Shown here: positions 10,901 to 20,000 of the stretch, in pieces
Layout of the letters: every line of letters starts with the position of its first letter
Position numbering within the stretch: position 1 is the stretch's first letter
From: Mytilus trossulus
Taxonomy: Eukaryota > Mollusca > Bivalvia > Mytilida > Mytilidae
Direction: 5' to 3'
DNA length: 64,000 nt
Assembly (NCBI RefSeq): GCF_036588685.1
Contig: NW_026963296.1
Coordinates: 2,418,001 to 2,482,000 of the forward strand
Made by a program: the position numbers and the translations under genes
Notes under the pieces: generated by a model
The model's database searches: none
The model's input: the letters and a program-made list of their open reading frames with translations, nothing else
Told to the model about the DNA's origin: nothing

Positions 10901-13900
10901 TTTGATTAGATACAGCCAGTTACGACTGCAACCAATGAAAATCATTACCTTGTCTCCAAAATTCTATCTCAATTCGTCAAGGGTGGAGAAGAGGGAAGTG
11001 TTTCGTAACCCTTGGCTAGCAAAGATGACAATTAGCAAAAACACTAATAGGATGTTGTTTTCAAAGTTAAGGTGGACAATTAAAAAAAATAATACAATAC
11101 ACCTTTTTTTCTGCTTTTTGTCTTCCATTACTGGACATAACAAATATTCACTTCAAAAAAAATTTATGTCAAGAGAAAATGTCTTACAGACAAAAGAAGT
11201 GATTGAGGTATGACATCAATATTTCAAGTGAATAAATTATCAGGTCAAGTGACACTAATTCAAAATTGCAATATATATAGAATAATAGGTAGTTTAATTT
11301 TTGCTACTGTCTATATCATGTTGAATATCTAGACGAGCCTGTTAGATATTCCACATGATATAGTCAGTATCAAAAACGAAACCACCTATTGTTCTGTTTA
11401 TCGGTAATTATGACGTCACACAATGTATTGCCTAATATTTTCAGTGATACAGCTAGTATGTTGATACACCAAAATATTAGGCAGTTAAATCAAAGGGAAA
11501 ATATATGCATTACCGATATAACAAGATCTGTTGAAAGTTTTTAGTTTTTTATTCTATTTTACTCCAGAGCTGTACGTACCTCCCATTAGATATGTATAAT
11601 AACACTTGGACCATTTAGTCTCATCCTTTAACCTACAAAGAAATACATACTTGTCTATAATATCCTGGTCAATAGGCAGACAAGTGTAATATACCTGAAT
11701 TTATCTAAGGGACTGAAAGTAAGGTTGAAAAATCCTGTTTATTTGGTTGTACTACAAAAAGAGGTAGATAATAATATAGTTACATCCATACATTGATAAC
11801 GGATAAGAGCGATCAGATATGGAACATACAAACTCAACATACACAATTAAAAAAAAAGAACAGTACCAAGTGCACATTACTTGAGGTTCTTATGATTTCG
11901 GATTTTTTTTTTTTTTATTGAAAATGAGTTGATTTAAACAATACTTTATTATGAATTATACAAGTACATTTTAAACACACTAAACCCTGTTGATTACATA
12001 TAGATTCCACAACTGTCAACTGCAACAAGTGTATTACGATATTTCTCCACTCGAGACAGTTAAATTTAAGTAATTAAAATTTAACTGTTGAGAGTGGAGA
12101 AATATCGTAATACACGAGTTACAGTGGTGGAAAGTTTCTCTAATGATTGTTATCCTTACTTTTCAAAGATTTGAGGAAAGTTGTATACTTTTGATATGAC
12201 GTTACCAGGCATAGTCACCCTTTTTCCTGACGTCATAATAAGGAAATTCAGAAGAAAACAAGAAAATTCAATGTCACAATTAAATTTCAACCAATCATTT
12301 GCTGAGAACAGATTTTTCACTAGTGAGGAGAAATATTTTTCTCACACCGGCCAGGAAATGTGAAAATAGCACAAAATTAGAGAAAGGTATATACAGATAT
12401 ATTAATACCTCTAAAAAATATATGTCTGTTTACAGTACTTAGAAATAAAATAAACCACTGCAGTATATATATGTACCTTGTGAAAGCTCCAAGAGACTCT
12501 CTCCAGTTTAACTTCATAATGTTACACCAACCTGTTCAAATATGAAAATATAAAAGGAATTTAAAAAACTTAAATCATACGCTTCTTTATAAAATACTGT
12601 AAATACAGAAATAATAGCATGCATTTATAATTGTGTACATCATATGTATATAGAATAGTTGTATTCTTAAAATATAAAACATGGCTTAAAAACAAGTGAA
12701 GCAGAAGATATTTCAAGTATTTCTATCTTGTTTTCAAACAGAACACCTAATATAACATTTCATTATACCTGCACTTCATGTTAAAATGCCAGATTGTGAT
12801 TGGCTAATACAAGGGAGATAATTTACTCAGTCCCCTGGCTCAGCTTAGTTAATTTTTTTTAGAATTACTACCTCTTGTACAAATAAAAATTTATCATATA
12901 AATGTTCCGGACCATATGAGTATTTGGACCATACGCGTATGGTCATGACCATATGGGTATATACTCATATGGTCCGACCATACGCGTATGGTCGGACCAT
13001 ACGCGTATGGTCGGGGTAATTAACACTCTGTTACAGTTTACTTTTCATACTTCTAAACTCTTCATATGGTATGACCGTTCATTCAAAATACGCTATCATA
13101 AAGGTAATTTTATCAATATATTATAATAAAAAGATAAAGCTAAATAATAATAAAAAGTTTCACATAGTTACTTAATTTTACTTAATTGTCAAATTTAAAG
13201 TAAACACATTTTATACCGATGGTCATTACCGATTTGTTATTACGAGTAATGGCAATATGTCGACTTAAAAATTAAATTCCAAAAATTTCTTAATGAACTG
13301 TTACATAAGAAGTCACTGGAAAGTAGCATACTATTAATTTATTTAAGTTGTGTTGTGAAGATGATGTATTGCAGTCATTTTACGATATTTGAGATCTAGA
13401 GCTTCTTAAAAACACCGTAGACATCAAAATTGCCAAAGACCTCGGTATCACTGAACGCAGCTGCAAAAAAGGCTTGTTTTTCACTCGCAAACAAAATGTG
13501 TAAATGAAAAAGATCGTGCACAAATTTCTTGCAAATGCAAAAAAGCTATGATACCGTGTGGAAGTGAATGTCATCCAAACCTAAATGCAGGAATGTAACT
13601 AGCGATGAAAACTAACTATGGCATCAATATTAAATTTTACGTATTTTTTTTTATTATAAAATTACAAAAATTGTCATGTTTTAAACCATCACTGTTTTTT
13701 TTAGATAAAGTTTTTGTATTATTGAAACGTTTATAATGTAATTTGAAAAAAATATATATACCTATATGGTCCAAATACTCATATGGTCCGGCCCGTTAAT
13801 AACCAAACGAGTATTATACTCATATGGTCCGACCATACGCGTACGGTCGGACCATACGCGTATGGTCGGACCATATGAGTATACGCATATGGTCATGACC

Positions 13901-16900
13901 ATACGCGTATGGTCCAAATACTCATATGGTCCGGAACATAAACAACAATCAAATAAATTATAATCTACAATTTTCAAGACAATGCTCTATTTCTACATTT
14001 TGGCCTCTGAATTTTATTATAGATTGCCAAAATTATTTTATTACGTCTTTCTTTGTTTTTCCAATAACATTATAATGATTATGTACATAATGTCAAAGTA
14101 TGTCCTTTCAATTTCAAATTTGAAAGACAAGAAGGATAGAACATTCAGTATAATATATTTAAAGACATAATGAGAGGGTTAAAGAGCAGATTGATACCCC
14201 TTGTAAAAACTTTTGCCTTGGTCATGTTTGTGACAATCCTGTATTCCACAACTACAACGAGTGTGTTACTATATTTCACCATTGGAGACCGTTAAATTTT
14301 AGTATTTAAAGCATGAGGCTTAAAATTTAATTATTGAGAGTTGAGAAATATAAAAATACACTAGTTATAGTGGTGTAATCTGTTTCTCTAATGATTTTTT
14401 GTCTTCCTTTTCAAAGATTTGAAGAAACTAACTAGTTTACCTATTTCATACAAATTCATAAGTTCCAGTTCTTTCTGGCCTTTTGCTGCCTCCAAAGCTC
14501 TTCTGTATAATTCTAATGACTCATCGGTCTTTTTCTACAAACCAAAAAAAAAAAAAAGAAGAAATTCATACCTCAAAAAAGATTAAATAATTTCCCCTTA
14601 AAGTTGCACTTTGTTAATACAGCAGTTGGACAAATCATGCCGTTTTTTGAGTAGATATATAATTTCATATATATTTCAGTACAAATCATATAGATAGCGG
14701 CAATATTGAATTCTGAGGAGGACCCACAGTGAAGGGAGGAATAGTACAGAATTTTAGCTCAAGTTTAAACTCTTATATATCTATATAAGTTTGGAGCATA
14801 TAATTTTTTTGAAAAACTTTCTTTTCTAGGACATAATTCCTTATGAAATTTCAAAGTAAAAGTGGCATAGTGTTAGCTGTATAGGGAGTTCCTATGGGAA
14901 AAGACATTATCTACAATGTACATTTACAGTTCTAAATACAACATAAAAAAACTACATTGACAAGTATATGGTTTAGAAAATAGAAAAATGTGAACAAAAG
15001 CAAGTAATTTATGATATATGTGAAACACGATCAGAGTTATCAGCTACCTATTTCTTTTATTTTCCAAGACCTGTGTTTGCCTTTAACCCATTTAAGCCAA
15101 TTTGGTTGTAATTCATATTTACTCTTTTCTATTCTTTGTCATGTTTGTTTGATACCAGATTTGAGTTTGACATACATTGTATTTGTGACTATTTATTCAC
15201 ATTGTTCTTCTCAAAAATACAATACAAATTTACAGAATTCTTCTTTTAAGGAGCCTCAGTGGAGTAAGTATTTACTACTGTAATCACTAGCCAGTCAACA
15301 CTGAGGTTGTCAGTTCGAATGCCACTCTTGCGGTGCACTCGATTCCAATCTTAATTGACTTGAATTGTCAGTTTTCCTATCCAGGGTCAGCGTTTTTCTC
15401 CAAGCACTCCAACTTCCTCCACCAAAAAATAATGGCCGCCATGAAATAGTCTAATTGTGGTGCTTAAAAAACACCAAAATTCAAATTTCATATATATATT
15501 TACCCTTAGTCGTTGTATTCTACCGCGGAAAAATAAAAATAATGCTGAATTTTCAAATTCTGATTCTTTCTCTGCAATGATAACTTCTGCATCATGAGTA
15601 CCTGAAAAATGGAAAAAATATAGTCAACATTTTAGGAAAATATAATTAGACCAATACTATTTATCATAAATATAATATTCATATTAACAAACTGCCTATC
15701 CTTCAAGAGCACATGGTTTGTGGTTAGGTATGTGTTGCTGTCTTTAGATTTCTATGTTGTATTTTGTGTACTTCTGTTTGTCTTTTGGTTTCTTTTCCAC
15801 ATGCATTGGGTGAATTTTTTTTCATATTTTCATGGATACTTAAATTTAAAGTTTTCCCATGACAATCATCAGTTTTTTGGTTGTTGTTTTTTTTCCCACT
15901 TAGGAGTTTGAATGACCCTTTGGTATCCATGATTCCCCTTAAGGCATTACAAATTAAAGAACCTTAGTGAGCACGCTCACATACCCCACGTCCCCATATT
16001 GTCATTGGAGAAATTAAATAAGTGTAAAAAAAACAAATTGTATAAGAAAAATGAATTTCCTGCCAATATGCACATCTAAATGGTATGTCCTTATTATCTA
16101 CAAAATTTTATGAAATTCTGTTGTGTGGTTTCAGGAGTTGAGATAAGCAAATAAGTTCAAAGGGGCGTAACTCCTAGAAAAAAAAATTGAATCACAATTT
16201 CCCATCGATATGCACAACTACATAGTATGTCCTCATTATCTTAAAAGGTTTTGTGAAATTCTGTTGTGTGGTTTGAGAGGAGTTGCGATGAAAAACTGTT
16301 GCAGTAGTACATTAAAGTAAATAAGTTCAAAGGGGCATAACTCCTAGAAAAAAAATTGAATCGCAATTTCCTGTCGATATGCACAACTACATAGTATGTC
16401 CTCATTATCTGAAAAGGTTTCGTAAAATTCTGTTGTGTGGTATGAGAGGAGTTGCGATGACAAACTGTTGCAGTAGTACATTAAAGTAAATAAGTTCAAA
16501 GGGGCGTAACTCCTAGAAAAAAAATTAAATCACAATTTCCCGTTGATATGCACAACTACATAGTATGTCCTCATTACCTTAAAAGGTTTCGTGAAATTCT
16601 GTTGTGTGGTTTGAGAGGAGTTGCGATGACAAACTGTTGCAGTAGTACATTCAAGTAAATAAGTTCAAAGGGGCGTAACTCCTAAATAAAATTGAATCGC
16701 AATTTCCTGTCGATATGCACAACTACATAGTATGTCCTCATTATCTGAAAAGGTTTCGTGAAATTCTGTTGTGTGGTTTGAGAGAAGTTGCGATGACAAA
16801 CTGTTGCAGTAGTACATTAAAGTAAATAAGTTCAAAGGGGCGTAACTCCTAGAAAAAAAATTGAATCGCATTTTCTCGTCTATATGCACAACTACATAGT

Positions 16901-17031
16901 ATGTCCTTATTATCTGAAAAGGTTTTATGAATTTCTGTTGTGTGGTTTAAGAGGAGTTGCGATGACAAGAAACAGGACTGACGGACGGACTGACGGATGG
17001 ACAGACTGATGGACGGACGGACGGACGGACA

Positions 17032-17077
<46 letters not shown>

Positions 17078-20000
17078 TAGTTATGGTATGGTAAGGGGAA
17101 ACGTGTGTATTATATTTTTGTGCCTAATCATTAACACCATCAAAACTATGTAGTGCATGTATAACAAAGGTAGGATAAAGGAGTAGGGGCAATAAGGCCT
17201 AGTTTTGGCCCAAGAAAATAAAATGTTTGATAACCATTTCAAATTGGCATATAATGTTTAGAAATGCATAGGGTCAAGAAATATAAATGAAAAACAGAAA
17301 GATTTTTATCTGATGACGTCACAATTACGTTATAATATGTACTGTTTTCACAAAAACGATGAAAAATACAGAATTTATGCAGTTTTCTATCTTTATTTCC
17401 GTCGAGGAAACATCCTGCGCAGCCGAGAAACAACAAAATACTTTAACAGAAGCTTTATTAAAACTGTTGGCCTAATCTCACCAAATAAAAAGTTGTTTCT
17501 TGGGTGCGCACATACTTTTTCAATCTTAAATATACTTAAAATTTGATGAAAAAACAAGGAAAATCACGAAATTTAACAAAATATGCAAATTAGGGCATGA
17601 TTGTTGCCATGATAACTTGTTCGATGTCAAATTTGTTTTGTTTTTCTTAGTACCTTATACCTTAGTCAAGTTTTCAGTAATTTAAAAATATGTATGATAA
17701 CTTTTAAAATTGCAGTAAATTTTGGGCCAAATGAGGGCCTTATTGCCCCTACTCCTTTACCTGCATCATAATCATGATAATAATTAGCGCCATTTATCCT
17801 TTGTATAACAAAGATAAGATAAATTTACCTGCGTCGTAATCATTAGCACCATCTAGAGCAAAGAACGGTCGTAATACTGTATGGTACCATAGCAACCCCA
17901 GTGTAGCCAATGGGGCTTTCATATCCTTGCTATGATTGGTAAAATCTAAGGCTGCAAGTCCAGCCTCTCTATCACCTTCAAATCCTAGAAATTCTATCAG
18001 TTTTAAAATCTTAGGTGGTACCATTGATATACACAACTGAAAGGTTCCGTAACCAAAGTTCACAGCTCCTAATAAACGTGAAAGGACGTCGTGAGTGAGT
18101 TCATTATCGTTGCTGTCGATTGGTCCATCTGAGCTGACTGCTGACCCGGCACTAGTTAGACTGTTTTGAGACTTGCTCTGTTTTAATTTAGAAGCAGCAA
18201 TGAGCTGATTTACATCTTTGTGAAGTTTTTCGTAAATCTTGTATGCTTTACGAAGATACCAACCCCCTTTGATATAACTTGAAATGTCCTGATTTGTGAA
18301 TATCAATATCCCCTGATATAAAATGGAATCTGCTACTATGACTTGTCGTTGTATTTTATCTTCAATACTTATGGTTGTCTCTCCCTGTAAAATATGTAAA
18401 GAAAAGAACCGATAAAAAAAGGTTTAGCGTCCTTGAAAAAACTTGCCTTATATGGCAAATGATTTTTTTTTAAAATGAATGAAACAAAAATAATCTGATT
18501 TTGTAAAATACAGACGTAAAAAAGATAAAATACATAATATTCTATATAAAAATGAAGTCTTACATGAATTACATATTTCTCTCGAAATTTGTACATTTCA
18601 TGAAATATCAATTATGATCTGCTTTATCAAAATCAAAGAAGAAGGACCTTAATTGCTTTCTTTATTTTTTTTTAAATTTGTTTCAAGAAATATGTGTGTT
18701 TTTAGATTACTTCTAAAAGTTTATATCTGTTTTTAATATGTACCTTATACAAATGTATACATATTTATAAACAAAGGGAGACTAGTCTAGCACATCTACA
18801 GTGAAGCTTCCTTTTTAGATAATGCCTACATCACATTGATACATAGTACTCTTGAAATTTGCACATTTCATTAAAGATCTATACAGATAATGATCTGCTT
18901 TTTCAAAATCCAAGGAGGAAGAGGCTTCCTTTATATGTACCGGTAATATAATGCCAACATCATATAGAAAGATTGAAATTTTGCTGAATTTTTTTTTTCT
19001 CCATATAAGAAATCGGATCTGATTTTCTTATGAATTGTGTTATATATATGGACATGACGGATGTAATGCTATTATTTCTAGAAACAAAATTCCATGTTTA
19101 CCAGGATTCTATAAGAAGTGCATGAGGACACAGACATGAAATGTTTAACAAACCTCCTTTTTCTTTTTTGATTTTAATTTCTTTTTCAGTGATTTGAAGA
19201 TACCAGAATCAGTGTCACATAATTTTTCTGTTTCTTCTAATTTTTTCAAGGCTTCTGCCATCTTCTCATCTTCAAATGAAATCAATGCTGTCTGAAAGAT
19301 TAGAGCATATATTCAATAAATAACTTTTTAAACAACATCCAATACAAATACATGTAGTGAACTCCTGAGACAATCAGATTTCTCTATATTTATATTCATT
19401 TACTTAGCTCTTTCCTTCCAGGCTTCCATACATCTAATGCAGTACATAAAACTTCAGGGAGATAACTCTGTTAAAATTGGCTTAACATTTTAATCACAAT
19501 TTGTTCGAGTCGTAATGAGGGTACCTTCATGATGAATAACAATAAGTAATCTTGCCAAATAACTGAATAATGTTAAATGTAAATTTTGAAGCATGACGAT
19601 AAAAATGTACACTTTCTTTCAATCAGTCATTAAAATAATCAACTGTCAGATTTTCAAGAATCACACTTATTAAATAATATTTTTAATAATGTGATATCAT
19701 TCGAATAGAAAAGCAACAAGGGTACCATAAACATACAACATTTTGATGGAAATTTGAAGAGAAAAAAAAAACACTTTAAAAGACAATTTCTACATCAAAC
19801 AGATACATTTTCAACAAAATCTATATCTAAAGCATTCTTATCCGAGTCCTAATCTCCTGACCAAAATTTCCAAATCTCCTGATCTAAGTTTCACAGTCCA
19901 TCACATGTATGTTATTTTCCTTTCTGAGTACTAACCATAAAATATACAAAGCTGTTGCCAGCATGCATCAAAGAACTATCATTTCTGAAAAATATATTGA

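Noticed and set aside
13762-13977. Overlapping ORFs on both strands at 13762-13977
   Set aside because: They arise from palindromic terminal repeats of the element; the translation simply repeats the palindrome in both directions.
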